Source: Guyanagaster necrorhizus (Eukaryota > Basidiomycota > Agaricomycetes > Agaricales > Physalacriaceae). From it: a stretch of DNA of 64,000 bases. The stretch covers positions 437,423-501,422 of the forward strand of contig NW_025064910.1 of the NCBI RefSeq assembly GCF_019112545.1. The letters are read 5' to 3'. This document shows positions 35,020 to 47,361 of the stretch, in pieces (position 1 is the first letter of the stretch; the number at the start of each line of letters is the position of its first letter). The notes beneath the pieces were generated by a model that was not told the DNA's origin, searched no databases, and was given only the letters and a program-made list of their open reading frames with translations. The position numbers and the translations under genes are program-made.

Positions 35020-36827
35020 GTGGTTATTTTTGATTTGGAAATGCAGATGTGATATATAGAGTGAGTAAGGTTTTTTTGAATATATTGTAAACTTTCCATG
35101 TGATAGAAAGGCAGAGTTTGTATGCAGAAGCTCTGACTTTAGTGAGGATCAGAAGTAGTCCTGTATATTTGTCAGTGAGCTTTCATTTGTGGCATAGGAG
35201 ATGAAGGTTGATTGTATCAAGCCAAACCTTATTGTTTATAGAATATTCATGAGCAGGATGATGGTGATTGTCATACTGCTTTTTTATGAAAGCAGCCACT
35301 TTTTTAAGGGCTATATGGGTCTTATTGTGAATCTTGGACATTAAGAATGTGAAGTCAGAGGAGGCAGATGTTGAAGTGTGGACTTGTTCAGTGTAGGTAA
35401 TATTTGAGTGTCAGCTGTGGTTAATAAAGAAGGGTGATTTTTCTAGTGGTAAAATAGATATGATTATTATGTTGAAAGACTGCTAGTATGAGCTATTCAG
35501 TCCAATCATCTTGGCAATAATTAATGAATATACAGAGATATTTTTCTATCTCTTGATTCACTCATTCTATCTGGCCATTAGTTTGTGAGTGATATGCTAT
35601 AGAGGCATTACTGCAGATATTTAAGAGCCAGTATAAATCATCAAGGAACTTCAAGATGAATTAGAGACTTTGATCAGAGATGATGACCTGAGATATGCTA
35701 TATTTAGTATAGACTTTATCATGAAGAATCTTTGTTTATTCTTCTGATGTTGACTCTATTAAACATGTGATAGAGGTGATGGCCTTTGAGAAGTGATCAA
35801 TTATGATGATGATAATATCATAGTTATTGCAGTCAGATAGTCTAGTAATCATATTGACTGAGATGTGAGTCTACAGTGCTTGTAAAACCTCATTTGGATA
35901 GAGTGGTGCTGCATATAGTTGAGTTGATGCCTTCCCTCATTGACATGTTTCACATTCTTTCACATACTATTCTATTTCTTATCCCATCTTTGGCTATCAG
36001 TATTCCTATAAGACCAACTCCTTAGTCTTCACAATCCTCAGATATTCTGCTGTCACATGATTATAACAGATGGCTATAATCTTGCTTTAAAGTTGTTGGT
36101 CTTATGGAATATAGATTCACCCATCATAGCAGATCAATCCTCTCTCCTTCATCATCTCTCATTCATGGTTGAGAGATGAGGCCATCCATTAGTCCTACTG
36201 CTTAGTGTTTTATATAGCACTTTTGATTTATTCATGAATTTCTTTCTCAGTCAGCATTATCATTGCTTGAAAATATTTGGGCTTTAATAATACCACTCTT
36301 TTATTATCATCACTCTCCTAGTTATAGTCTGCTCATTGGCTGAGTAAGTCCATCTTCTTGTTTGCTGCTCTGGTCTTGTGATAAAGTGTGTAGTTATACT
36401 CAGAGAGTTTCATGACTCATCATACTTGTCATTGATTGAGTTTTTGGGGAAGACAGAAGTACTGAAGGTTCTGGTGATCAGTCCAGATTTTGAAAATCTA
36501 GACTGTGCTGATCAGATAATGATGCTATTCTGTAAAAGCAAGTATGATGGCCAATAGCTCCTTATCATATATTTTATAGTTGTATTCTGTGACTGTTAAT
36601 GCCTTAGAAAGGAAGACTACCAGTCACCATCATCCATCTTATTCTTAAGAAAGCACTGCACTGATCATCTCTTCACTAGAATCTGCTTCTACTTGGAATT
36701 TCCTTTTTTGAGTTAGAATTGCCAGAACAATATCTTCTGTGAGTCATCACTTGAGATCATCAATAGCTGTCTATTAGGTGAATCTCCAACTCCAGGGAGC
36801 ATTGCTGATTAGTTGTATCATGAGTTA
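35020..36827 (-). pseudogene. D pol, integrase to RNase H piece
   Basis: Read on the minus strand from 36827: RNase H (near 36490-36700), the linker and HHCC region, the integrase core (about 35600-35900) and the C-terminal region (35040-35300). It joins 56230 at its upstream end (P2 insertion at TA) and 25206 downstream. No long open frame remains. The similarity to A and C is in order and orientation. Confidence 0.75.
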
Positions 36828-36927
36828 CAGTTGACTATCTCATAATGCATATAGTCAGAAGACACCAAAACTATATGCATTTATAGATTTATGCAGAACC
36901 AAAATAGTATGTGATATGACATGTGAC

Positions 36928-38823
36928 TTATGTGACAATATCATCATTGCCCCAAAATACTGTCAGTGGCTTTTGGGTCAGCTTTCCATGCATCTCCTTG
37001 AATAATGCTTCTCTCAACTTCCTCAGCTGTGGTACTAATCCACTCTAGTCATCTTGTGAAACACAAAATGCCTCCAGCTTTCAAATAAGCTCAAATCCTT
37101 CTCTTGTAGTTATTAAGGTTTATTCTTCCTCACCCTTCTCTTCCTTCTCTTTCTTCTCATCATTGTCAATGACAGTTATTTCCTCATTTTCTACTGCAAT
37201 ATCATGCTTGACAGCAGCAACAATCTTTTCATCTGTTGGCATTACCTCAAGATCTTCAGTATACTCTTCTGCAATAGGGCTAACCATCTCTTCAATAGTT
37301 GGAATGGGACCAAACATGTGATTTCATTGTTTCAATTCAACAAGGTAGTCTTTCAACATTATCTCTGCTGTCTGGAGCTGTTGAATGGAGGCAATTTGGG
37401 TGAAAGATGTGTTTATTTTTGACTGTGATGAAGGAGCCAACTGATTGACTGCTTCCAGTGCTTTACCAACATTATTCTCTGCATTCATAACAGCCATAAG
37501 AGCATGACACCAGTCAGCATCAGCATATTGGTTTCCAAGCAGATCCTGCAATGCCTGTTCAATCCCTGGAAGCATGTATTTGTCTGTTGAGGCAAAGTCA
37601 TGAACAAAATTCTATATAGACTTAAGGAGTGAGGCATCTTGAAAATCATTGGATAGTGTAGTGGACTGTGATTCAGATGCATTGTCAGGCATTATACCAG
37701 TGTGTTTCCAGCAGTTTGCTATCATTTTACTGCTGATATTTGCTCAAGCATTATGAGCAATAGTCATAGCTTCAAGGAGATCAAGCTTGAAGATCTCAGA
37801 CTCTTCAAGATCATCAAGATCAAGTGCATAGATACATATGGCATTCTAATAATGTGCCTTGAAGCAGTGGATAGTACCAGCATCTAGCAGCTGGACATAT
37901 GGAGTTATGTTGAGCTCAAAGAACTCCAGCTTTGTGTTATGAGATGTATAAGCAATGGAATGCCCTCAAAAGTTGTCCAAGATCAGCAGAACCTGTCACA
38001 TCTCTCTCTTCATTTTTAAATCAAACATCTTCATCTACTCTGTAAATATTTCACTTGTCATCCAGGCCTTGTTATTCTGATAATAGAATCCCATTGCTGT
38101 TGGACTCTTTTTTTTGAAACACCATGATTGCTTCAACTTTCCAATGAAAACAACTGGCATCCATTCACTCCCATCTGCATTCACAGCAAAACACATAGTG
38201 ATATGGAACTTGTCTTGTTTCTGTCCACTTATAGAACCTGATGCCAAGATACAATCTGAGATGACAAAGATAATAAGGCCAGATTCATTAATATTCCATC
38301 TGTCCCACATCATATATTTTATCATAATGCTGTGAAGGTGCACATGTTCTTTTTTCACTGCCACTATATCCACTAAGCCTGCTTCTCCATGATTCTGAAC
38401 CCCCTGAATCTTCCATGTCTTGCAGAATGACCTCAACCATCTCTCTCCTTTCAAACACTGATTCTCTGGAATATTCATCAGATTTTCAATTCAATTTCAC
38501 TTCTCTATCAGCATTGCATCAGTTACAGTCTCACCTCAGAGCTGCATATTCTGATACCAGGATGCAACAGCATGCTCCACATTAGATTGAATGACAATGC
38601 AAGACTTTTTAGATGATAATGCATTAGGGTTCTTGTTTGCACACTGTTTGATTTTTATATGAGATGTCAGTTTCTGTGAAAGAGTTAGTTGGGTAAAGAG
38701 TGGTGCATCTTCCTTTCAGTTTGCAAAATGTGCCACAATGTCAGCATGTTGATGGAAAGGATAGTTATCAACATATTTGAATACTATGAGCCAGTCTCCT
38801 GTTGTGAGGTGTGGGTGAGAGAT
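36928..38823 (-). pseudogene. P2 transposase, main part
   Basis: Together with 55831-55944 this forms exactly 670 codons in one frame, from ATG 55944 to TAA 36928, with no indel relative to P1 except one Lys codon and the 33 codons P1 lost. The core contains RWNINESGL (first catalytic Asp now Asn), ADGSEWMPVVFIGKLKQSW, LLILDNF (second Asp), and QLLDAGTIHCFKAHY (third Asp). The C-terminus is PTDEKIVAAVKHDIAVENEE and KLTQKPLT. Stops include TGA and TAG at several codons. Related enzymes are DDD transposases of the DDE_1 (Pogo/Tigger/Fot1) family, which bind the inverted repeats and cut. Confidence 0.85.
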
Positions 38824-39281
38824 TGTTACAATTTTTCCTTCCTTTTCCCCTTTTACTCCTATTTATGCTTAGTCAGAGCATCAAGAACTAGCACCTAAAA
38901 ACTGTGGGAGCAGCTTAGTCATCACAACAGCTAACTTCACCATGGTTCTCTGATGTGACCAAATGTCCAGTGACAGATATACAATCGGCCTTTTATGTAT
39001 GATAGTGACAACCAAAGACAATGGACCTCCAGGACAGAGACATACACAATAAGTATGGAGTATTAATAGCAAATCATGTACAGTATTTAAGGAGGGCTTG
39101 CTTTTGCTGAAAACCCCAGCCTTGAGCTAAAGTTTATAACCACCATTCTATCTCGAGTCTACTAAAGATCTTGTGATACTCGATATGAAGTACACATCAA
39201 GTGAACTCAGCTGATCTCTTGAAGTGCAAAGAGACAACTGTTTATCATGTGTATTAGTTCATGTGATGCTTGGATCTAACA
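38824..39281 (+). repeat. G 5' LTR
   Basis: TGTTACAATTTTTCC to GGATCTAACA. TATTTAAG at 39084 lies 34 nt before AGCCTTGAGCTAA (39118-39130), the partner of the PBS. Confidence 0.9.
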
Positions 39282-39282
39282 A

Positions 39283-39295
39283 TTAGCTTGAGGCT
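39283..39295 (+). promoter_or_regulatory. G primer-binding site
   Basis: TTAGCTTGAGGCT starts one base after the LTR. Against the LTR partner AGCCTTGAGCTAA there are two mismatches, both explained by CpG decay of an ancestral CTCGAG core. Confidence 0.65.
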
Positions 39296-39337
39296 TCCTT
39301 CTTCTCTTTCTCAAGCCCAATTGTGCTAAGAAACTGA

Positions 39338-40735
39338 ATGCCTCTCTCTAGTAACAACAACTCCAACTTCAATCATGAGTTCTTCAAACTCCTTGCCTCT
39401 ATTATCAGAACATTGATTGGATTATTGGTGATCATCCAGCTATGCCAGGGATGCCATTCTATCACTGCCTGGGCTCTTAGACATTATCAAGAATTCCAGA
39501 ATATCCAATATATACTATGAAATATAACCCCTGACCTCTCTCTCCATAACATCCCTGAATCCTGACAAATGACCTACCAGCCCCCAGAAGCTGGGCCTAG
39601 CAGCTTGCATTCAGAGAATGATCAAGAAGAAACAGGAGGACAGCACTCTCTCTGACCCAAAAACTAGCACCCTCATATCTCAGGAGGACAAGGGATCTTT
39701 GTACCAGATGCAGTCCTCCATGGTGAGGACCAAGACCTCTCTATGGACTTCTTTGAGCAGTCTCTCTCTCTCAATCCTTCTTCCACCTTCCATACCCATG
39801 GGATTGCCAACCATGTCCAGGACTCTCTTGATACTCCTAGGATGGCTTAAGGATCCTGCACCTCAACACCTACTCACCAGCTTCACCACCCCTCCACCCC
39901 CAGCTAGTCCAACACCAAGGTGGAGAGGAACCTCTAGACTGAGGAGGAACAATGACAAGTATGGGAGGAAACCATCCACCAGTACTTCTCTACCTAGGAC
40001 TTTACCATCCTCTTCAACTATGACAATGCCATCTGACAGAAAGAGCATAGGCAGCAGGATGAGCCACAGCTAGTATGTGGTGAGCATGAGGACCAGCATA
40101 CAGCAGAGGAGCAGCAGAGGAGAGTGACCACCAAGTATGATGAGCAGAATACAGACCACCAGCAGGAAACAGAAAGAGATTAACTGGCCCAAGCCAACAT
40201 CTCAAACTGGTATGGGCTATGACCCAAAGTCACTAGCATACTCATGCCAGTATGAGCTGACTCTTTCCTCTCAACTCCCATCTTCAGAGAGCTGAGCTCC
40301 ACTCACAGCAGAACTCTGGAGTACTGGGCAGATAGCACCTGAACCAGAGGAAGTCAGCAACCCTCATCCCTCCAATACCTCCCTCCTCGAAGAACACCTA
40401 GCACTGACACCAAGTTCAGCAGTGATAAGTCCATTCTTAGACACTACAGACTTTAAGTCCCAGGAAATGCCCATATCTCTGCCTGCACACTCTGAGGATT
40501 TCTTGGGAGCAGGGTAGTCAGATAGCTTGTTGGCGATGATGACTACCAATGAAACATCTGCCTCTATCATGAGCGAGTGGAGGCAGTGAGAGCAATTGGA
40601 GGAAACTGATATGACTCCAATATCAGCAGCCAGCCAGCCCCTGCCTACAACTATCCACCAGGCCCATCAGCCACTAAGCTGAGCACTCAGCCAAGGCAGC
40701 ACAATGATGGTATGGCAGGAGGGAACTGAGAGTTT
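39338..40735 (+). pseudogene. G ORF1: membrane-segment protein
   Basis: ATG 39338 begins MPLSSNNNSN, FNHEFFKLLASIIRTLIGLL and VIIQLC, a membrane-spanning segment, then AWALRHYQEFQNIQ, ITPDLSLHNIPES. Further on in the same frame are IANHVQDSLDTPRMA, WEETIHQYFST-DFTILFNYD (matching WDRIIQQIFPDWDITVPFNYD of Y) and SSDKSIL-HYRL-VPGNAHIS with FLGSRVVR. The end is not certain; a TGA near 40730 falls where overlap with gag (ATG-ATG at 40704) is expected. Internal stops throughout. The motif order is the same as in A, C, D and Y. Confidence 0.75.
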
Positions 40736-41227
40736 CTATGACCCACCCACCGTTTCTCTTCTCAAGAAGGAAGAGGACAGTGAGGAAACCAAGGAAACTG
40801 AAAGTAGTGACCAGCCCTGCCCTGGTGAAGTACTTGGGTATGGACTAAAGGAGACAACCAATGAAGAAGAGCTGGAGCAGGAAATAAAGAAAGCCAGGAT
40901 GCAAGAGTATCAGGAGTACTATTAGCGAGAGATAAACTTTCTATAGTGTGATACTACCTGGGTAGCATCACAATTAGGATAATTATACTTGCATTCAGAC
41001 ACTAATGAGCAGACAGAGATCTTGAAAAATGCAGCAATGAACTATGCCACATAGCAATACAACAAACAGCATTCAGAAGATCAAGTCCAAGGACCATCAG
41101 CATATCCAATGCTGGCATCTGTATGACCAATACTGCAGACACTATCTGTCACCCCAAAATGAGCTGTATACATGGCCCTCTCTCTCTGAAATACATCCTC
41201 ATACTCCAATCCCTTGGTCCACTCTAT
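40704..41227 (+). pseudogene. G gag, 5' part
   Basis: Starts MMVWQEGTESFYDPP in the +1 frame relative to ORF1. It has the acidic segment KKEEDSEETKETESSDQ and EEELEQEIKKARMQEYQEYY, which matches Y gag EEALREEIERARDKEYQELY. It is cut at 41227 by Y. Confidence 0.75.
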
Positions 41228-41650
41228 TGTTAGGCTCAAGCGTCATGTGAACAGATACACGTGATAAACAGGTGTTCCTTTGCACTTCGAGGAATCACCT
41301 GAGTTCACTTAGTATATATCTGTTTGGTGTGACACAAGGTCAAGTATAGACTCGAGATAGAATGGCGTGTATAAACTTTAGCTCGAAGCTGGGGTCTACC
41401 AGCAAGAGTGCTACCCTTTAAATACTGTACTACTGTTTCTAATTATATCGCTGCCTATTATGCATGTCTGTGTCCATAGTGCCTGTTGTCCTTGAGCATC
41501 GTTACCATACATAAAAGGGCGATTGTGTGTCTTCTGCTGCCTTTTTGTCGAGTGGGCAGGCTATTGTGATTATGTCTTCCCACGGTCTTGTGTCTTCTGA
41601 CTAAGCGTAGAATAGGGGAAATAAGAAGAGAAAAGGAGAAAATCGTAACA
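41228..41650 (-). repeat. Y 3' LTR
   Basis: TGTTAGGCTC to AATCGTAACA. Pairs with 48859-49281. Confidence 0.96.
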
Positions 41651-41667
41651 TTACCCCCCGCTTAAGA
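41651..41667 (-). promoter_or_regulatory. Y polypurine tract
   Basis: Minus strand CTTAAGCGGGGGGTAA abuts the 3' LTR, the expected plus-strand primer position. Similar G-runs precede the 3' LTR of A and G. Confidence 0.72.
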
Positions 41668-41683
41668 CCATCATCCCGATGGC

Positions 41684-44600
41684 TTAATTAAGGGATAGCT
41701 CATAGTCATGAATGGCTGTATCAGTGTTCATGTATTTTTCGTTAATCCATTGGTTGGATTCTGGTCCGTAACCTTTCCAACTGACAAGATAGTCAACAGT
41801 AGTTGTCGTGCCGCCCCCCCGTGCCTTGACTTTGCATAGTTTATGATTTAATATTTGATCAATTTCGTAATGTTCTTCGTCATCGATCAGGTCTGGTGGT
41901 GGTGGTGGTGGGTGTTCTTGGTTTGGAAAGGCGGGGGCGATATATGGGGTCAAGAGGGATTCGTTGAATACGTTATGAATCTTCCATGCCCCAGGTAGTT
42001 TGAGTTTGTAGGCAGCTTCCCCGATCTTTGCAAGAATAGGGAATGGGCCTGTGCGTTTGTCGCTGAGTTTGCGTTTTGGACGTGGGAGATGTAGGTTTGT
42101 TGTGTCAAGCCACACTTTGTCGGTGACTTGATAGTTGTGAGCTGGACGTCGGTGTTTGTCATATTGCGCCTTCATTGCTGACGCGGTTTTTTCGAGTGCC
42201 TTCTTCGTTTCAGTGTGAATCTTTGCCATAGCAGTGGCGAAGTCTGTAGATGCTGGTGTTGTTGTTTTATGGTGACTTGTCTGGGCGAGATGTGGATGTC
42301 TGCCATAGTTAACGAAGAAGGGGGTTTTGCCCGTCGCTGAATGTACCCTGTTGTTGTGTTGGAAGGCGGCGAGTGCTAGCCATTCTGTCCAATCGTCTTG
42401 TCGGTAGTTGATAAATAGTCGTAGGTATTTTTCAACTTCCTGGTTTGCTCGTTCTGTCTGACCATCCGTTTGTGGGTGGTATGCCATGGACGCATTACGT
42501 GTAATGTGCAGCAGTTTGTATAAGTCGTCGAGAAATTTGGAAACGAATTGGGGACCGTGGTCTGAAATGATTACTTGTGGCATTCTGTACCTAGCATAGA
42601 CTTCGTCGCACAGGATTTTTGCCCATCCCTCCGAGGTTAACTCCGTGGAGCAGGCGACAGGAATGATGGCTTTGGAGAAGCGGTCCACTATGACGAGGAT
42701 TGCGTCATAGCCATTGCAATCAGGGAGCCCGGTAATCATATCTACCGATATGTGGGTCCACGGTTGTGTCGGTACTTGGTTTGGGTGTAACAGGGCTGCC
42801 TTGGCTTGTGTGGATGATTTTCCTCGTTGGCAGATTTTGCAACTTTTGACGTACAAAGTTATGTCATTGGTGAGTTTTGGCCACCAGTATTCTCTCAGAA
42901 CGAGTTCCTTTGTTTTGGCAATACTGGAGTGTCCTGCTGTGGCGTGGTCATGGTATATGGCGATTATATCACCTCGCAGGCTTTGTACCCGTGGGATGTA
43001 TATCCTCCCATCATAATAGATCATCCCTTCCTTCTTTGTTAATTCTCGCTCGTGGTTGAGTGAGGCAGCGATTCTTTGGTCCCATTGGTGTGGATCTCTG
43101 GTCGCGCTTTTGATACGCTCGTGTATGTTTTCTTCCGTGGGCATTATCATTGCCTGGAAGTGTTCAGGGCGAAGAATGACGACTCCTTCATTGTCGTTTC
43201 CTCCTTGGTCATGGTCTGCTCGTCGAGAGAGCAGATCAGCCTTTTTATTAGTGACCCCGGCTTTGTGGTGCAGGGTGTACTCGTATTAGGCAAGTTCGGT
43301 GACCTACCAGGCTTGACAGTGATTTAACTTTTGCGGTTGTCGGAAGTACCTGAGGTTCTGGTGATCCGTCCATACCTCGAATGTCTCGACTGCTCCGATC
43401 AGATAATGCCGCCATTCTTCTAACACGAGCATTATTGCGAGTAACTCCTTGTCATAGATCTCGTAGTTTCTTTCTGTTACTGTCAGCGCTTTTGAGAGGA
43501 AGGCGACGGGTCGCCATTTTCCTTCCTGTTCTTGTGATAGCACAGCACCTATGGCCCCCTCGCTCGAGTCGGCCTCTATGCGGAACTTGCCGTCCTGTGA
43601 CGGGATGGCAAGGACTACATCCTCTGCTAGTTGTCGTTTCAGATCGTTGAATGCATGCTGTTGGGGAGTTCTCCATCCCCACGGGGCGTTCCCGGTGAGT
43701 TGTGTCATGGGATGGACGATTTTACTATAGTCCTGGATGAACCTGCGGTAGAAGTTGGTGAAGCCGAGGAAGGATTGTAGTTCCTTCTTCTTGGTAGGCG
43801 TAGGCCAGTCTACTACTCCCGCAATCTTGATCGGGTCCATTTGAATGCTTCCCTCACTGATGATCACCCCAAGGTATTCAGTCTTTTGTACCTCAAACTC
43901 GCACTTCTCTGCTTTGAGGAATAGTTTATTCTTCCTCATGAGTGTGAGTACTTGGCGGACCAGCTTGCGGTGTTCCATGCTCGTCTTGGACATAATAAGG
44001 ATGTTGTCTAGGTAAACGGTGACCTTTCTAGTGGCAATGAGATCCTTGAAGATGTCGTTCATCATCCATTGGAAGGTGGCCGGGGAGTTTGTTAAGCCGA
44101 AAAACATCACTGTCGGTTCGAATAGTCCCCGGTTGGTCCGAAATGCTGCCTTCCACTCATCTCCTTCTTTAATCCAGACATTATTGTATCCCCAACGGAC
44201 GTCAAGTTTGGTGTAGTATTTGGCCCCCCAGAGTTTGTCCATTAGTTCTGAAATCAGAGGTAGTGGATACCGGTTCTTGATGGTCATCTCGTTTAGCTTG
44301 CGATAGTCCTGTATGGGGCATAATTTGCCGTCCTTCTTTTTAACAAAGAAGAAGGGGGAGGCCATGGGAGATTTCGACGGTCGAATCCGTTCCGAGGACA
44401 GGTTCTCATCGAGAAATTTGTCGAGCTCCTGTTGTTCATGATTACTGAGGGGATAGGTTTTGCAATCCAGGTTCGCGTTTGCGTTTGGGGTCAGCTCGAT
44501 GGCATGATCCCAGGGCTTTGGGTGTGGCAGCTCGTCAAAGCTTTCTTTCTCGAAAAGATCGTGAAAGTCGCGTGCCCACTCCGGCACTAGTTCTTCGAAC

Positions 44601-45565
44601 GTCTTCTCCTCCTTCTCCTCATTGGCCCTCGCTGCCAGGTTATTGGCGTGATATACTGCCCGGACGTGGATTTCTTCTTGCAGATCGATTGCCAGGATAG
44701 TCTCCCCGTCTTCCATCTCTTCATCCCATCTGTCTTCTGGGTCTTCGTCTGGTAATTCATACGGAATCTTCCGACATTTGCACCGGGCAAAAGTAAGCTG
44801 TCCGGTCTTTCAATTGATCAGCGGGTTGTGTCGGATGAGCCAATCGTGACCAAGGAAAAGTTCCTTGGTTCCGAGGTCCGTTACGGTCAGATCGATCCTC
44901 TCGGAATGATCCCCGATGGTTAGTCGGAGTTCCACGTACTCCGTGATTGACCCAGCTTGGTTTTTTGTTCCGTCGGCATTATATACCGGAATAGGTGCAG
45001 CAGTGGATCTAGTGGGAAGGTGATGCTGTTGGATGAAGGTCCGATTGATGGAACTACCGGTACATCCGCTGTTGATCAGGGCAGTTACCGAGTACTTCAA
45101 TCAATTGGTCAAGGTTTCGATTTGGGCCTTGGTGGTTAGATCGCATCCGGGGGTTTTGGTTTGTCAGACGAACTTCTGCAGTCCCTTTAGTTCATCCAGC
45201 CATTCCAAGGCTTGACCTTGTTCGGCCTTTTGTAGTCCCTGAATGACTTCCGTAGTGACTTCCCCCATCTGGGTCCAGTGTATCCATCCTTTTAACGCAG
45301 CCTTTGCTGTGTTTTCGTCTGCTGCTTCCTTGACGGCCCGCCAGGTCCATTCTGTTTCAAATGGCTTGAGCCAAGTTTTGGGGCTCTCTGCCCCTGTTCG
45401 GCCCGTAGGCATTTGAGTTTTTGTTTTCGACTCTTTTGGGTGTGCGTTACTAATCGTGGGTATATTTGAATGCGTATTTGGTACTACAGAGGTATTATGA
45501 GTCTGCGTAACGGTCGAGTCCTGCACACCGTGAAGTCCTTTGGCCGATCCAGTGGAGTCGTTCAC
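41684..45565 (-). pseudogene. Y pol: protease, RT, RNase H, integrase, chromodomain
   Basis: One frame of 1294 codons with five stops (45164-45166, 45101-45103, 44810-44812, 43304-43306, 43286-43288). Protease: ALINSGCTGSSIN, with Asn (45071-45073) for the catalytic Asp. RT: KKDGKL, NEMTIKNRYPLPLI, TKLDVRWGYNN, and YLDNILIMS (about 44000-44014), where the second catalytic Asp of YLDD is Asn. RNase [38 protein letters not shown]. Integrase: H-D-H...GH and CKIC zinc finger, then ISVDMITGLP, ISDHGPQF and QTERANQEVEKYL, with all three DDE residues present. C-terminal chromodomain: YEIDQILNH ... VDYLVSWKGYGPESNQW. The domain order is that of chromoviruses. It is expressed in the -1 frame relative to gag, with only four bases of overlap (GTGA at 45565-45562). 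Confidence 0.93.
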
Positions 45566-47361
45566 TGGCCGGCCTCCCCTTTTACCTCCTCGATCTTCGT
45601 TTCCTTTCCGAGTTCCTCATCTTCCTTTTGTAGTTCGGCAATCTGCGCCCTGATGTCTTTGCGAGTTCGTTTCTTCTTTGGGCAGTCCTTGGCCATGTGG
45701 CCTTTTAGCCCGCAGTTGAAACACTTTCCTTCCTTCTTCATTCGGTCGATGTCCATAGGTTTGCCTGCTCCGGTGTAAGTCATCCCTGTTCCTGTTTTCT
45801 GGCTCCCATAGCTTGGCGCTGGAGTGGGTCCCAGCGATTTCCCGGCAGTTTGCCCTGACTTGTTCGAGGTTGGCAGGGCTGGCTTTTTGGAATACTCCTG
45901 TAGCGTTGTCGCCTCCGCTTTTTGCCTTTGTCGCTCCTTGTACATCTCTACGATTCGTTCCTTCCATTCATCATATCCTACCAGCATCAGCATTTTGACA
46001 CCCATGGCCGAAATCATCGTGAGGTATGAGGAGGGAACCCCTCGTTTGAGCGCTTCTACCATCCATCCATCGTTTGCTGTGTCCTCCTGAATCCCTGCGA
46101 GTTTGGCAAGCCTTTCCAGCTCGTCGAAGTAGTCTGTTGCCGCTTTATCTCCCATCTTGTACTCCTTGATTTTTTGTTTGTGTACTTCCTGTACTGCGGG
46201 ATCAATGAATTTGTCGTTTAGCATTCATTTGAACACTGGCCACGAGGGGTATCGGTAATGTTCTCTGGTGGTGGACCGGAAATTTGGGGAGATTAAGATC
46301 CACCAGGTCTTGGCTTTGTCTTCCAGGTAGGACGTGGCGAACGCGACTTTGTTCATGTCTGTTCCGATATACCCGATGTATACCTCAAAGTATTGTTCGC
46401 AGTCAACTAGGAAGCGGTCGATGTCATCTGAAGCTCCTTTGAAGGGACGGGGTTTTCGGAGGAGGTCGAGGTGATATTGCAAGACGTTAGCGTTTTGCGG
46501 GAGCGGGCCCATCGGGTTAGGCCAACCATCGAACGGTGGTTGTCTCCATTCTGCGGGTGGTCTGGGGAAGGAATGTAAGGAGTTGTCGTCAGCAACTGGG
46601 CTGCCTTTTGGGTCAGTTATCTGAACGATGACCCCGTCTCGGACTGTGAATCCGAGGTGGACTGCCTCAGGGTCATCCCGGATGGGGTCCTTCCCGCTTG
46701 ATTCTGCTTGGTCCGGGGGCGGTTGTCCCCCGAGGAGTCAGCTTCCCCTGCCGGTCCAGGGATTCTGGATTTTATCGGGCTGCCATGCCGGTCAGTTTCT
46801 GGTCTGGGTGAATCGTGAAGCCGCGCTCCGAATTGACGGGTTAATGTCGGCCCGACATCGGAGCGAGGGGGCAGTGTAAACTGCTCGCTTCGGTGGTACG
46901 GGGGGGGTACATGGCATTGGTGCCGGTGATTTCGGCTTGTTGGGGGTCTGGTAGGGGGGTATCGGCACGAGCGGGTCTTCTGGGTGCCGCCGGCCGTACT
47001 CTTTCCATGCATATTCCGTCGCGGCATACTGTAAAATGCGTTTCCTTTCAGTTTTTTCTGCATACCGGTATTCCAGTTCTAACGACGTTGCTTGCCAGCG
47101 CATGTCTTGCCATAAAAAGTTCCTTCCCTGCTCGTATAGCTCCTGATACTCCTTGTCCCTCGCCCTCTCTATTTCTTCTCTCAAAGCTTCTTCATTCGTA
47201 TCCTCCCCTGCTTGTTCCAGTCGTTGTCGATACGGGTCATCACTGTCGTCTTCCTCCTCATCCTCATCGTCCCCGTCGTCCCCTTCCCCGAGGAGGGAAC
47301 AGACGGGCTGGTCGTAGATTGACGGTACGGCTGGATGAAGGGTCATTGGGGACCCTTCCAT
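45562..47361 (-). pseudogene. Y gag
   Basis: A 600-codon frame from ATG 47361 (MEGSPMTLHPAVPSIYDQP) to TGA 45562, with three internal TGA codons (46792-46794, 46738-46740, 46225-46227). Order: acidic run GDDGDDEDEEEDDSDD; Glu/Arg-rich helix EEALREEIERARDKEYQELY; Pro-rich linker; capsid-like region PRPFKGASDDIDRFLVDCEQ and DKAKTWW; HKQKIKEYKMGDKAATDYF; CCHC zinc knuckle CFNCGLKGHMAKDC near 45690-45725, then basic KKKRTRKD. D gag keeps the PSIYDQP-like motif next to its ATG-ATG, which supports this start. Gag overlaps ORF1 by 98 nt. The open frame continues upstream to 48600, but only by chance, because ORF1 occupies that stretch. Confidence 0.88.

Noticed and set aside
39338..39520. ORF1 as an env-like gene because of the membrane segment.
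   Set aside because: It lies before gag, has its helix at the N-terminus, no signal-cleavage or fusion features, and no similarity I can see to envelope proteins.
41684..43150. Treating Y as an active element because of the 488-residue integrase frame.
   Set aside because: Stops in all three genes and Asn at protease and RT active sites exclude autonomy.
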